From the NCBI GenBank assembly GCA_021432635.1, contig MU270017.1:558001-622000 (forward strand): a DNA stretch of 64,000 nucleotides. The letters are read 5' to 3'. Made by a program: the position numbers and the translations under genes. The number at the start of each line of letters is the position of its first letter. Positions within the stretch are counted from its first letter, which is position 1. The stretch comes from Thozetella sp. PMI_491. Lineage: Eukaryota; Ascomycota; Sordariomycetes; Chaetosphaeriales; Chaetosphaeriaceae. Below, piece by piece: positions 21,138-32,958 of the stretch. The notes under the pieces were generated by a model. The model made no database searches, was not told the DNA's origin, and worked only from the letters and a program-made list of their open reading frames with translations.

Positions 21138-24100
21138 CTAGGCATTAATCGCCTTTCCTCTACCTCCGAGTTGATCCAATGCCTCTATCCGCTCGGCACT
21201 CAGATCCAAGGCTGGGAGCTGCTGCTTACCTCCGGTAGGCGGCACCGGTAAGAACCCAATCTTAACAAGGAACGCCAAGTACGCCCCAATCGTGCCTTCG
21301 GTGAGCGTGCTGTCAGCGAACACATCCCCGCTGCCTTGGGCATAAGCACGCAGCACCTTGGCCGAGTTGCTATCGTCGAGCTCCGGGGCGATCGAGTCTG
21401 CGGGGAGGTTACCGACGACGAAGTGGAACAGCGGGAGCAGGGCCAGCTCTTCCTTAGAGCTATCACCGACGTATGCCCGCAGCTTGTCAGCCCACTCGGG
21501 GTAGGGAACCTGCGGCACGGTGTAGCCAAACTTCTCGAGAGCGCCCAGGTACTCGTTGGTTGTCAGGCGGGGGTGGCTCGTCACCTGGTGAACCACCAGC
21601 GACTCGGATCCTTCGCCTGAGAAGACAGCCGTGGCCACCACGAGACGGGCGACCTGCGTCACCGGCACCTGGTTAATGGTGTTGGCGATATCCGGGCGGG
21701 CGCCCACCTGTAAGCAGCCCTTCCACAGACGGACAAGAAAGTCATCCGTAATCGAGATGCCCGACTGCGGATCGCCCGTGATGTAGCCCGGTCGGATGAT
21801 GCCGCCTCGGAGGCCGCGCTTCCCAGCCTCTCGGACGATGTATTCGCTAGCCCACTTCGACTGGCCATAGCCGGTACCGAGACCTTTGCGGCTGCCCTCC
21901 AGATCGTCAGACTCCTGCACGCCCGTGCCACCGGCGGCGACGCTTTCCTTGGAGACCTGCACGTAATGCTCAGTATCCAAGGTCGAGGTAGAGCTGACAA
22001 AGGCGAGGCGCTTGGCCTTGCCCTGGATGCAGAGCGCAATGCACTGGATGGTGGCCAGCACGTTGGCAGCGCGGAGGCTCGAGTACGGAAGCATCCAGTT
22101 CACCTGCGCACCGTTGTGGATGATGAAATCAGCGTCGTTCGCCACGTGGTCCCAGTCACTCTGCGCCAAGCCCAGGCGCGGCTGGGCGATGTCGCCAGTG
22201 ACAACCTCCAGCTGCTTTTCCCAGGCCGGAGACCACAGTCCATACGCCTTGGCGATGGTCTCGAGTCGTGCCCGCCCGCTGGGCACATCCTTAGCCCGGA
22301 CGTGCGCGATGACGCGCGATCCCCGGTTCAAGAGCTCGCGCATGATGTAGGAGCCGAGGAATCCAGTAGCACCAGTCAAGAAGACGGTATCGAGGCGCGC
22401 AGACGATTCCTTGGGTGGGATAAACTCTGGGAGCTGCGCCGCCAGCTCTCGGGCATCGGCGGCATACGCCTCGTCTCCTTCGTTGGCACCGAATCCAGGC
22501 AGCGGATTCGCGTCCAGACGAAGACCAGTCGGGTCCTGAGCGCGGTCGATTTCAGATGCAAACCGCTCCAAGGTCTGCGAGGTAAACACGGCGCTCATGG
22601 GCACGTCGATCTCCTTCCACTCCTTGCGGACCTTGAAGAGCATCTGCTGCGCAAGGATCGAGTGGCCACCTTCCTCGAAAAAGTTGGACTCGGATGTGAA
22701 CATGCGAGCGCTGCGGTTGGGCAGGATCTCCGCCCAAATGCCCGCAAGCTTCTTCTGGGTTTCAGTCAGAGAGTTGAGAGCCGAAGAGGCCCTAGAGGAT
22801 CGCCTGTGAAGCAGGGCCAGGTCCGTGGCCGACGGGAAGGGGAGCGCAGGCTTGTCGATCTTGCCATTGGGGTCTATTCTCAGTCAGTGAATCAGGCACA
22901 TGTTAGGGTCTCAAAATGCTGCCAGATACAACGTACTCAGCGGCATGCGCATCAGCGGGATGAACATGGTAGGAACGGCATAGTGCGGCACCTTGGTCTT
23001 CAAGAAGTTGCTGCAGTCCTGCGAGAGAGATTTGTACCGCTTCAGCATGGCAATCATGGACTGGTCCGATATGGTATCCTCTGGGACCGGCATGCCGTCC
23101 TTCTCTAGCTGCTCCAGCCACCGCTTGGTCTCCGGTACGATGTAGCTGACCAGCGTTGGCTCTTCATCCTTGTCGCGCCTCACAAGTGTCACGTTCTCGC
23201 GGATGAAGGGGTGGTGGGACAAGTGGGTGTCGATCTCGCCGAGCTCGATGCGGAAGCCACGGATCTTGACCTGGTTGTCGACTCGCCCAGTGCACTCGAC
23301 CATTCCGTCCTGGCGGAATCGTCCGAGATCACCCGTGCGGTAGATACGGTCTCGCGGGCCCTTGTAGTACTTCATCCAGGGCTCGGGTGCGCTGGTACGG
23401 ACCTGTGCGAATTCGCGCTGCCACTTCTCAGGATCCACGAACCAGTTCGTCAGGAACTTGGACTCATTGAGCTGCTTAGTTTTCTCGTCGTCGCCGAGGT
23501 AACCAGTGGCGAGGCCACCAGCGCGCAGGAACAGCTCTCCTTGCTCGCCGATGTCGCAGACACGGTTCTTATTGTCCCGGTCAACAACCAGGAGCTGGAC
23601 GTTGAGCATACCCTGACCGACGGGAATGACATCGGGGAGACTGTCCAGGTAGGAAGGATCCTCGCTCTTGCTCGGGACTTCAAAGTACGAGACAGCCCGC
23701 TGCGTCTCTGTCGTGCCGTACATGTTTACGATGCGGACGTTAGGGGCCAATTCCTGGAGCCTTCTGCAGTCCTTCTTGGTAAGCAGATCACCGACGAAGA
23801 AGGCATGGTGCAGGGTCGGGAACTGAGCAATGGCGCCTCCCACAAGGATTTGACCCATAGCAGGCGTCAAATGGGTCACTGTGGCCTTGTTTGCCTTCAT
23901 CCACTCAGCCAGGAGCTCGTGGGCAATGCTGTCGCGAGGAGGGATACTATCCATGTCCGAGTGTTAGTAATATCCTAGAATGGATGTTTCTGTGGCTACC
24001 TGGAGCATGTCTCAAGAGCAAGAACTCAAATGCTCCCGATATTCGACGAAAGCGGCAATAAATAACACGGGAATACTGACACAATCTGGGCTCCTAAGAA

Positions 24101-25014
24101 GAGAGGGGTGAAAATGTCTCGCTGGATAGGATCATGCGCAATGCCTGACAGCATGGTGAACCTATCCTTGTCCGAGAGGCCGTACTTCTTAGCCATCCAC
24201 GGGAAGTAGTAGGTCAGCGAGAAGTGGCGGCCCTGCACGCCCTTCGGCCGGCCCTCGGAGCCGCTGGTGAAGCTGAGTGTGGGTACTGAGTCCGGTCCGA
24301 CAAGCACATCGGGCTTCTGCGTCCGGAGAGCAGCCTGTGGTGCGAGGCAGTCCTGACCGTCGATGACTCCTCCGCTTAGATCTCCGTTCGCAAGGAGCTG
24401 GAGTGCGGGAATCTCGGCCTTGATCTTCAATTCGCTAGCAATGAACTCGGCGACTGTGTCTGGAAGCTTCCCTGCATCTTCTGTCGCCTTCTGGATCTGG
24501 ACCAAGAAGCTTGGGTTGGCAACCTCCAGCAACACCTTTTGCCGGTCCGGGGGGTACTGTGGATCCAGTACACTGACAGTCGCACCAGCTTTGAGCGCGC
24601 CCATGTAGGCCACAACGAGATCAACGCTATTCGAGTCAGAAAATATGATCATTGGTCCAGGAGAGAGCTGGGGGGTCTCACCCTCGGTGGGCATAGATCA
24701 TGACCACATCGCCGAGGTTGCAGCCATTGGTTAGCAAGTAGTGCGCCAGTTGGTTGGAGCTCTCATTGATCTGGCGATATGTGAAAATCCTCTCTGGCGT
24801 CCGGGGCCCCTTGGTTTCAACAACACAGTGGCGGTCTGGGTGCGCCTCCGCGTTGGCGGCGAAGATATCGTGGATCGCTACGCACGTCTCGGTTAGCATC
24901 TAAGTACTTGACTCACAGTGTGGGTGTGGTGAAGCTCTCACCTCCCCGCCAATCGTTCCACCCAAGGTCGATGGTAGGGTCCGGAAGCTCAACTTTCGGA
25001 TTTGTTTCTGCCAT
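21138..25014 (-). CDS. LYS2: L-2-aminoadipate reductase (lysine biosynthesis)
   Basis: Five exons (25014-24942, 24877-24682, 24626-24081, 23946-22937, 22873-21138) encode 1,186 aa, close to the usual fungal length. It reduces L-2-aminoadipate to the semialdehyde in the fungal lysine pathway. The adenylation domain shows LSFTSGSEGRPKGV, HLTPAMGQIL, NMYGTTETQRAVSYFE and YRTGDLGRF. The carrier domain has FFEEGGHS, with the phosphopantetheine serine at about residue 680. The reductase domain has TGATGFLGSY at about 776 and the catalytic Y-x-x-x-K (YGQSK) at about 944-948. Activation needs a Lys5-type phosphopantetheinyl transferase. Each junction was fixed by frame and family sequence (WRG|AIHDIF, HRG|VDLVV, GAQI|VIPPRDS, MPL|NPNGK). 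The third intron (134 nt) uses a GTCAGT donor and a TACTAAC branch. Confidence 0.97.
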
Positions 25015-26256
25015 CTTTCACTCTCCGGCTTCTGGCTATGTTTCAGAAACCAATGGTTGTGAGATCTTTTTTTCCCTCGGTTGTCGTGTGACGCATCGAC
25101 GGTGTGTGGGGGGGATTTGGGACTGGCCGATCACCGGCGATCTCGCAAAATCTTTTGCTACTAGAACTCTAAGCTAGGCTAACCCTAACCCAGAAGGCGT
25201 CACTCAGCCCAAAGACAAGAGCTCCACCGGCCCCTGAATAAGGGGCGAGCCAGGATCAACAACACAGGAGCACTAGAAGTTCGACAGTAAGACACAGTAT
25301 CTTGGACTCTCCCACTTGGCACCACAAATATCGGTATTCTCTCTTGACTTGGAGATTCTCAAATCATAGCCATGAGGTGAAAGAAAAGAGAGAAAAAAAA
25401 AAAGGGAAAAAAAAAGGGCTAGAGCAGTAGAGAGCAATCAACTACCACCCAATCGACTTGTTTGCACCGATTCGCCAGCTCAGGGTAGCTGATCGACTGC
25501 GTCATACTTGTTTATTTGCGCTTTCTACAGTTTGGGTAACACATCTTGCATCCCGCCGCGTCCCACCGTCGCCATGCAATAGACAGCTTTGTAGGAAGAC
25601 AACGTTGGCCCAGACTCGCGAATTCAATTCGGGAAAATCACATCTGGCTTTGGTTCTAATATTCCAGGAGGCCTTGGGTGACCCCCCGGTTGCGATCGGG
25701 GACCTTCTGTCAAATCTGCTGAGACTGGTTTCCTGTTCGCTCATATCGGTTATGAGCTGAGCCACCTGTTTGTTCAAGCTCGATATCTCTTAAGAGCAAC
25801 CACGTCATGTTCGCTCTTTGCATCTTCCTATCACTGCTTGACGAGGCCATCACTTTGAAGATGCGTTCATAGCGACCTTGTCAACCACTTGTTACTGCTG
25901 GCGAGGGCTAGCCGTGACATTTAATTGGCCGCCCACTCTAGTGATTCAGCACCCCCATCACTAATAAAGCATCCCAAGTATTTAGGGCTTTGGGCGAATC
26001 AGGGCCACCGCTTCACTCAACCGTACCCTCTTTCTCTTATACATAGGATGACTCTCCGTGTTGCCTACTCCTTTCCTATTTAAGGGGAACAAACGCAGAG
26101 ATCTTTCCTTCCTCAATATTGCTGCTCCTAGAACAAACACCATCATCCATCTTGGCATCAAACCTCAAGTGGTGTCAGTCGGCAGCATCTCTATCATAAC
26201 TCATTTGTGCTAAGTACGGAAAGCCCCTTGCATACCCAGCCTTTTCTACACAACAG
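25015..26256. other. Divergent intergenic region upstream of LYS2
   Basis: About 1.2 kb shared by LYS2 and the plus-strand gene at 26257. It contains a long purine tract of A runs split by G (about 25377-25417) and a TATTTAA near 26077 upstream of the plus-strand gene. Possible Gcn4-type sites were not confirmed by eye. Confidence 0.5.
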
Positions 26257-26993
26257 ATGCCAGACTCAACCCTCACCAACTTAGGTGTGATAGACGAGCT
26301 GCCTCCGGGAACCTCCGTGAAGATTGGCCAGTATCTCTACGTCTCTCCTGGACAGCGATTCTGGGCCATCTTGATCATCGGCGCCTTCTACGACAGCGAC
26401 GACAACGAGCTTTGGCGCAAGGAGCTTTTCGTTCGCACGACCAACGGTCGTGGCCGTCAAGGCGCCTGGCCAGAGCAGTTTGACGACGGAGGCCAGCCTC
26501 CTCCCGCATTTGCACTACAGGGTAAGCCTGAGAGATATACGTGGCTTCCTTGTTCCATCCTTTCCTCCTTGTCTTTGGCTTTACACCTCCGTGGCTTCCA
26601 CCTGCCCCTTGCCGGTGGTGGGCATCTTCAGAGTTTTGGAGACTGACTCTGGAAGCAGGTAGGCTTCCTAGAACGGAAGACGATTTGACGGGTGTTTCCA
26701 TTCGCAACTACACTGTTGGGAATAGGACATTTGATATCCAGGACGGCCGCGTAACGGAGACGACGTCCATTCGACCCACACTGACCCAGGATTCCGATCG
26801 CGAATCCTTCCATCAAGTCACTCACCAAGCTAATCCTCAACACCAAGAGGCTCAGGGGAACTCTACACCCACGAACTTCCCTGGCTCTACGCCACCTCCC
26901 TACCTAACACCCGTCGCAGGCACTCTTGGTTACTGGAGACCTGTATTTCAGCCGAGCACAGGCTGGTCATACATCTTTGTCCCCAGCCAGTAG
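26257..26993 (+). CDS. Unrecognised protein, first of a near-touching pair
   Basis: Two exons (26257-26521 and 26659-26993) give 199 aa. The intron has a GTAAGC donor, a CTGAC branch and a CAG acceptor; using the earlier AAG acceptor changes the product by one residue. The N-terminal half is compact and hydrophobic (IGQYLYVSPGQRFWAILIIGAFYDSDDNELWRK has family-like spacing), while the C-terminal half is polar and Gln/Ser/Thr/Pro-rich, ending GWSYIFVPSQ. No domain recognised. Its stop lies 17 bp before the next ATG. A 44-nt GT-AG interval at 26943-26986 would instead splice this frame into the next one, so the two entries could be one gene. Confidence 0.55.
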
Positions 26994-27010
26994 TGCCACT
27001 AGAAAACATT

Positions 27011-27682
27011 ATGTCATTCTTTGCTCGAGGAGGCGGAAACAACCCTCGCTGGGGCCGCGACAACGGCTCTGCCCCGCCGATTGTCAACCAAGGCAGATCG
27101 ATGGCATTACAGCAGCCGCTCATGTGGAATCACCAGCCATTCCACCTGCCGCATGGTTATCCCTTCTACAACATGCCGACTGGGGGCTTCCCTATCGCCC
27201 AGATTCCGCATTCTTTTGGGTTCAGCGGGAGCGACCGCCTGCCACAACCCCGACCTGTCATCAACCCGGATATGCCTGCCGCACACATGACGAATTCGAC
27301 CGGCGGCCTAGGCTGCGAGCCCGGATATAATTACTTCTTCCCAGGCGAACACACCAAGATTCACGTTCTCAAGACAGGATCCACGCCGCCCTGGCAGTTT
27401 CCCCGGACCTACACAATGCCGTTCCACGCCTGCCACGTGCCCGTCAGAACCACCGTCGGAGAGTTGCTCCATGGATTCGGAGCCACCAACCCCGTGTCAA
27501 AGCTGAACAAGGTGGTCGAGGTCACGCAGGGAGAAAATGGCAGGTGGTACAGCGGCTTGTCCTTCAGCGGGGACGAGAAGCAGAATATGGCCAAGACGCT
27601 AAAGGAAGTTGGCTGGGACAAGACACGCTCTGGACATCCTGGGTGCAAACCTGTTGTTCATCTCTACATCACCAAGGACTAA
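27011..27682 (+). CDS. Unrecognised protein, second of a near-touching pair
   Basis: Open frame of 223 aa from the ATG at 27011; a GTG six codons earlier extends the frame but is not used as a start. The N-terminal third is disordered and rich in Asn, Gly, Pro, Met and His. The C-terminal half (TKIHVLKTGSTPPWQ, ACHVPVRTTVGELLHGFGA, QGENGRWYSGLSF, DEKQNMAKTLKEVGWDKTR) looks like a folded conserved fungal domain that I cannot name. Either a separate gene or the 3' exon of the preceding one. Seventeen bases of spacing would be exceptionally tight for independent fungal genes. Confidence 0.6.
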   Translation: MSFFARGGGNNPRWGRDNGSAPPIVNQGRSMALQQPLMWNHQPFHLPHGYPFYNMPTGGFPIAQIPHSFGFSGSDRLPQPRPVINPDMPAAHMTNSTGGLGCEPGYNYFFPGEHTKIHVLKTGSTPPWQFPRTYTMPFHACHVPVRTTVGELLHGFGATNPVSKLNKVVEVTQGENGRWYSGLSFSGDEKQNMAKTLKEVGWDKTRSGHPGCKPVVHLYITKD

Positions 27683-28852
27683 GGCGGTCGGGCTAGCTGT
27701 ATCTGCTAGATTAGACATGATCCAACAAGAGAGAATTAGGTCCCGAGAAGTTTAGGGCAAGGTATCCTGAGCCCATGAACAGCCATATTGGAGCGGATAG
27801 CTAACGACGTGCAGTTATTAAATCGGACTGGGTCGTATTGGTTTCTTTCATGCCATGAACTTCAGGACCCATCAGTCGGGCTGCAGTGGAAGGCAAACGA
27901 TGATTATTTGGGAGTTGGGGGCACATTCTTGGTCTCATATCGTCAAGGGAAGACATAGGATTCCCGCGGGCTTTCCGCTGTATTATTAGGTACTTACACG
28001 CATTGACAAAATCTCATCTCTCGCAATCTATAATAAGGTACACCTCAGCGACTACTTCAATCTTGATGAGGATCTGGCTTTGTTACTGGGGCTCATTACT
28101 CGCGTTTTTTTAGTGAAGATGCGATTAGGTGTTCTTTCATACGACCGACTCTACGTTTTCGTCAAACTCTCTTTACTTGGCGTCTGCTCTTGTCCCGCAC
28201 CCTAGGTTACCGAGCAGACACGTATGGTCTCGAATCGGTAAGCGAAGAGGAGCCGTCTATCACGGGCCACTCAGTGAAGAACAACCACTCGGTACATCAT
28301 CGTGGTGCTAGAGTTATATAGATGCTTCGCTTTCGCGTACTAAGTACGATGTGTCAAGCCCATATCCCTCAGGTTTCTTGAATTCCTGCCTTAAAGTGAC
28401 GGAGGTTTCTAGTTGATACCTCCAAAGTAAAGTTCCAGCAGGACAGCATGGCGCTACATGGACTGAAGCAACCTTCGGCTAACCGCCGGCCATTCTTCAA
28501 CAACCCACAGCAAGGCATTAGTATCGTACAAAGCAATAACCGTTGCTGCCATGACGCCCTCGCTATGCAGCCTCTTCATGTATCATTTCGGTACAACTAG
28601 GTAGAAATGACGATCCGAATCTCCTCTATCAACGTGGCATCGAAAGCGACGTTCGAGGTGAGATCTTAGCCCTCCAAGTGCTAATTCTTGCTTGTGCGTT
28701 GCCGACCATACGACCGCACTGTACCTGGCAACCGTCCAGGGTTCATTTAACTCTCCAGTTGTTACGGCTCGCCCGCCTTCTTCACTGCTTTGGTTGCCGC
28801 CGAATGCCCAGATGCCAGGGGCTAGAGCAAGGCGAATGGTAGGCAGGCGATT
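27683..28852. other. Intergenic, convergent 3' ends
   Basis: About 1.2 kb, relatively AT-rich, with no supportable coding sequence. Isolated short frames lack domains. Confidence 0.5.
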
Positions 28853-30670
28853 CTATTTCTTCGGCCGAAGGTCATGGACAGTGAAACTCATCTTAGAAGT
28901 CTCATACACATGACCAGGCGGGTTCTCAGCATCGGTGTAGATGTTGTCGATCGAATGTTGGTGGAAGGTATCCGAGTGGTCACACTGAAGAATATGGGGC
29001 AGACCGGGAGGGTTGGTGAGCCGAAAGATGCCATAGCTGGTTTCCAAATCGTTAGACAGAGAGCATAGGATAAGAGAGAGGGAACAACAGCAAGAAAAGA
29101 CACTGACGATGGCTCGAATTTCGGTGCGCACACAATGGCGATGCTCTCGGGCATCATGACTTGATAGCTTGCCTGGGTATGTAAGTCACGCGAGCTCATG
29201 AAGCAGGTCTGCGTGGGATGTGTGTGGATCCATCCAAGGATGAGGAGGTCCTCGTTGATGCAGTAATCAAGCACGGCTGACTCGTTCTCCGTTTCGCAGG
29301 TATCCGAAGTGCATGTCTGTTCTGGGATGAGCAGACACGACACGAACAAGGCGTTGTTAACCACGGTGCCGCATAGAATGCCACACATCTCCAGGCCGCG
29401 GCGCGTGTTGTCGTAGGCCGCCTTGAGGAACGATTGGCGCAGATCAGTAGGCAGGAACATAGTGCGCAGGGGAGTACCATTTTCGAGATACGCTGCGGGG
29501 CGGAAGGTCACGCGCTTCTGCTCGGGACTCGTCGCCGTCTTGGGCGGTAAAGCGGGTGGGGTCACATCGCCGCTGCTGGGCACGGAGAGAGGCGCATAGA
29601 CCGGCTCTTTGTCGGGGACCGGCGGGCGGATGCTATATCTACTAGGGGATGGCGAGCGTTCTCGAAGGAATTCCTTGGGTGGCCTAGGTGGCTGGGGTGC
29701 AATAGGCTCGTGTCGGAGCCGGGAGGTGCGGCTCTCGTACTGAAGCGGAGCAGACCTATTAATGGAAGGGTAATTGTAATGGGTAGCAGAGAAACCGGCC
29801 GTATGGGTACGCTGGCTCGACGGTCGCTGACGCAGGGCGTCGTGGAGGGGGTCATTGAAAGAGCCGCGGTTGTCGTCGCCCCTGGAGTCCGCACTGCGGT
29901 CGAGTGTCCGCCGGGTGGCAGCCATCTGCGCACGAAGTTCCTGGTCATCATTATAGCCAGAGTTACCTGTGGTCGTGTCCCAGCTGTCCCAGACGCCCCC
30001 GGTGCGTCGCCTTTGTTCCTCTTCCTCTGGTATGCCCGCCTCGCGCCGGCGACGGCGGATCTCCCTCTGCGCGAGGTCCACGGCCAGGTCGCGGTGCTCT
30101 CCGGCGTCGAGAATCTTAGTGGGAGCGGTTGGGTTCCATGAAAGTGCGGGGTCTTGCGAAGCATGCTTCGCGTATCCGGATCTGGGAGATTCTGTCGAAG
30201 CATCGCGCTGGGCTGCGTTGATCCTCACCCACTCTTGGTAGTTGTCATCGATCACCGGCTTGAGCCTCTCGAGCTCCCCGAGAACTTCAGGCATGCGGCC
30301 CATGAGAGGTCGGAAGGCTTTCTTTGACTCAGGGTCTTTCGCGCGGGGATGCTTGGCGAGCTTGTCGACGAGAAGATGAGAATATCGGAGGAGAAAGAGG
30401 TAAGCATTTGCCCAGTTGCCGTCTCGGATGTGAATTTTGGCCTGGTACCGGCTCCGGTCAGCATCTGAGAGTAGCGAGCGGGCGGGGATATGTCTGCAAG
30501 GGAACAGGAGCAGTGAGAAGTACCTCCTTGAATATAGCGTCGGCTGCTCGCACCCAGTATTTGAAGCCGATGTTGGGGTTCCAGGCGAACTCTTCCGCCT
30601 TTTCGTTGAGCTCTGATCGGCTCATCACGCGCTGGTCCAGCACCTCGCCGGAATCGACGATGATAGACAT
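28853..30670 (-). CDS. sst2: AMSH-type JAMM deubiquitinase (Sst2-like)
   Basis: Three exons (30670-30524, 30441-29108, 29036-28853) give 554 aa. Family knowledge: AMSH enzymes cleave Lys63-linked ubiquitin chains from cargo at endosomal ESCRT complexes. The N-terminal about 125 aa form the USP8-dimer/MIT-like helical domain (FAWNPNIGFKYWVRAADAIFKE joined across intron 1 to AKIHIRDGNWANAYLFLLRYS). A long proline/arginine-rich linker with PPRPPKEF and ALPPK follows. The C-terminal JAMM domain has the catalytic Glu in GLEMCG (about 400), zinc ligands HTHP (455 and 457) and SSRD (468), then NPPGLPHIL and IYTDAENPPGHVYE in the last exon. Intron 1 is 82 nt; a nearer acceptor gives an impossible 30-nt intron and wrong frame. 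Confidence 0.93.
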
Positions 30671-31998
30671 CTTGTCGGCAAGATGGGTCCGGCCACTCGT
30701 TTTAAGACGATGATGTTAATTTGCAGAGGCTCGGGTCGAGGGTGGCGATCGCGGGGGCGGCAAGCGGGAGCGCGGGCGATGACGAAGATCGCGCTCCGGT
30801 CAGAGAGTTATTGTTCGCCAGCTGCGCGTGCAGAGAGGATGGAAGCTGGTCTGTACTGGACAATGGTTCTTGCGATGACCATGGCCGCCTGGAGTCACTT
30901 GGTTATCGCTGCGCTAGACGGAAGGAGTCCGCGTGGCTGGCAAGCGGCGGTCGAGCCCATCAACAAGTTGGGAGTCACCTTGAGGCGTAAGGTCGAAGCA
31001 GTCTCGAGGTTGTGACAATTCAGGTTGATCTCCAAGTACCCCACCATCAAATCGAGTCGGCCCTGGCCACGCCACCACCTGTCGCAAGCTTTGGCGGGGT
31101 ACGACTGGACACAAAGGTGCCTGCCGCTGGTTGCGCTGGAAGCCTGTTTCTGCTGACTAAGGGGAGACACCAGCGGAGGCTCCACTATCGACCCTAGGGC
31201 AGCTGGAGATGAATTTTGGGTGCAAGCAAGACCGACTGGGAGAGAAGCACGAGAGCAAGTGAGGCCTCTACCTAGGTACGCCGTGACCATTACACAGATG
31301 TCCGAATGCACAAGACCCCGCGTGCACAAAAAAGCGCCAGCTCGTCCAATCCAAGCTTCAAGCTGCACGGTTTCAACGTGATGCATGCTAAAGGCCCAGG
31401 TCATAGCGGCCTAAGAGCTTGCGTCCCACATTGGATGCTGATCCTTTGCTTCTGCTTCGGCGGCTCCAACGCCCACGCCCAAGGCCAACTACCGTAGCTA
31501 CAGGTTGCTAAAAACTGCATCCTGTCGATATACTCGCTGCTACCTTCATGGAAGCAGACAGTGACGATGCAACACGGCAGGACAGGTCGTGGCAAACATC
31601 GGGAATAAACGGGTTCTGGCCCCTGACGCAGTGGGCGGATGGGCCATCTGCTGCCCTCTGCGCCTGCAAATTTGTTCCCCGAACATGGCCTCCGAATGGA
31701 CACTCACTCCGGCGGATGCTGAATGGGGCCACCCCCAGCCTCATTTCGCCGTGCCCACGCCTGATCCCGTTACTTCCTCGTGCGGTTGCCAGCCAACGCA
31801 GAATGTCGCGGCCGTGGGGGTTGGGGGTATATTATTTTTGTAGATTGGGCTGGGAGCCAGGGTGGCCATATATTCCGGTGTCCCGCGTGTCGTGTCCAGT
31901 GCTCTCTTCGGAGACCTCTATTCTCACTTAGACTACTAAGCAGACCAACGACCCAAGACGTGTTTAGGATTCTTACGACTCGTATCCCCAGAGAAACC
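30671..31998. other. Divergent intergenic region
   Basis: About 1.3 kb between divergent genes. It contains a TACCTAGGTA palindrome at 31269-31278. A 169-codon minus-strand frame at 30895-31404 has no domain and was not accepted. Confidence 0.5.
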
Positions 31999-32706
31999 AT
32001 GGCTGTCACTAAATCAGAGTCTAGAGTCCAAGGTGAGATTTTTGATCTCAACCCCTATAGGAGTTCCCACACTAACACCCCAAATGTAGCTTGCATCGAT
32101 GTGGCTCTCGAATACTTCACCGTGGAGCTGAATCAGCCGTCAATTCAGTCTGAGATGACGCTGAGGGCCATCCTGAGCCAGTGCATCGCCCGCTTCTCTG
32201 CCATCTACGCCCTGGATGACGGGGACAGGCTTCTCGCCGACGCTGCCAACCAGAAGCGCGTCTTAGACACCATCTTCGACAGTGACTCTCGCGCCTTCGT
32301 CACTGAGGACTGCATCTTCATGCTGGAGCACCTCGATGATCACGCCAAGACCACTCTTCTCTCCCAGGCTGTTGGCGGCCTCATCTTGATCTTCCAGCGC
32401 CTGAGCACGACAGGCTCCAAGGTGACTCCCGGCGCTCTCTCGCGAGAGCTGCAGCTATTTGCTGAGAGCGAGGAGCGCCACGCAATGCTGGGTGCCATCG
32501 CTAGCAGCCATGTCTTGCAATTTTGTTACATGAAGGGCGAGATTGCTAGTCTCATCGTCCAGGCTATCAAGTGCGAGGAGCATGACGACGTCCCCCTGAC
32601 CACCATGGGGCAAGAGCGACTGAGGGATGGAGTGTCGTGGGTAAGCTACCGGCCGTGCCGAGACATGGGCATGCCTTGGGGGTTCACCATCATGGCGATC
32701 AACTGA
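31999..32706 (+). CDS. Unrecognised protein with a frame-preserving intron
   Basis: Two exons (31999-32032 and 32090-32706) encode 216 aa: MAVTKSESRVQ joined to ACIDVALEYFTVEL. The 57-nt intron has a GTGAGA donor, CTAAC branch and TAG acceptor, but it is a multiple of three and has no stop, so an unspliced message would encode 19 more residues. The protein is mostly alpha-helical (MTLRAILSQCIARFSAIYALDDG, LLSQAVGGLILIFQRLS) with no recognised domain, signal peptide or membrane segment. It lies convergent with prefoldin 6. Confidence 0.7.
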   Translation: MAVTKSESRVQGEIFDLNPYRSSHTNTPNVACIDVALEYFTVELNQPSIQSEMTLRAILSQCIARFSAIYALDDGDRLLADAANQKRVLDTIFDSDSRAFVTEDCIFMLEHLDDHAKTTLLSQAVGGLILIFQRLSTTGSKVTPGALSRELQLFAESEERHAMLGAIASSHVLQFCYMKGEIASLIVQAIKCEEHDDVPLTTMGQERLRDGVSWVSYRPCRDMGMPWGFTIMAIN

Positions 32707-32958
32707 GAGGGACCTGGGACCACGGGAGGTCGGCTTGGGCTGTATAGTAACTGTATCATCTCCTTTCCTAGCATCGAGAGCGCGGAGTTCTGGGTATCTA
32801 AGCATCTGTCGGAGGTCCATAGCATATGTAACCAATCCTCTAAACAATCCCACGGCCGGTGTGCCTAGGCAGCAGGACTTGGGGCTGCACGGGGGTTTCC
32901 AAGCAAAACCGCGTGGCCTCGGTGTACGTATTATTCACTTTCCTGGCCAAGACTTGGA

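Noticed and set aside
21966-23108. 380-codon plus-strand open frame
   Set aside because: Antisense shadow of LYS2 exons.
30442-30523. 30-nt intron in AMSH (acceptor TTGCAG)
   Set aside because: Too short for fungal splicing and shifts the frame; the 82-nt version gives the family sequence FKE|AKIHIRDG.
30895-31404. 169-codon minus-strand open frame
   Set aside because: No domain, mixed composition, lies in the divergent spacer between two supported genes.
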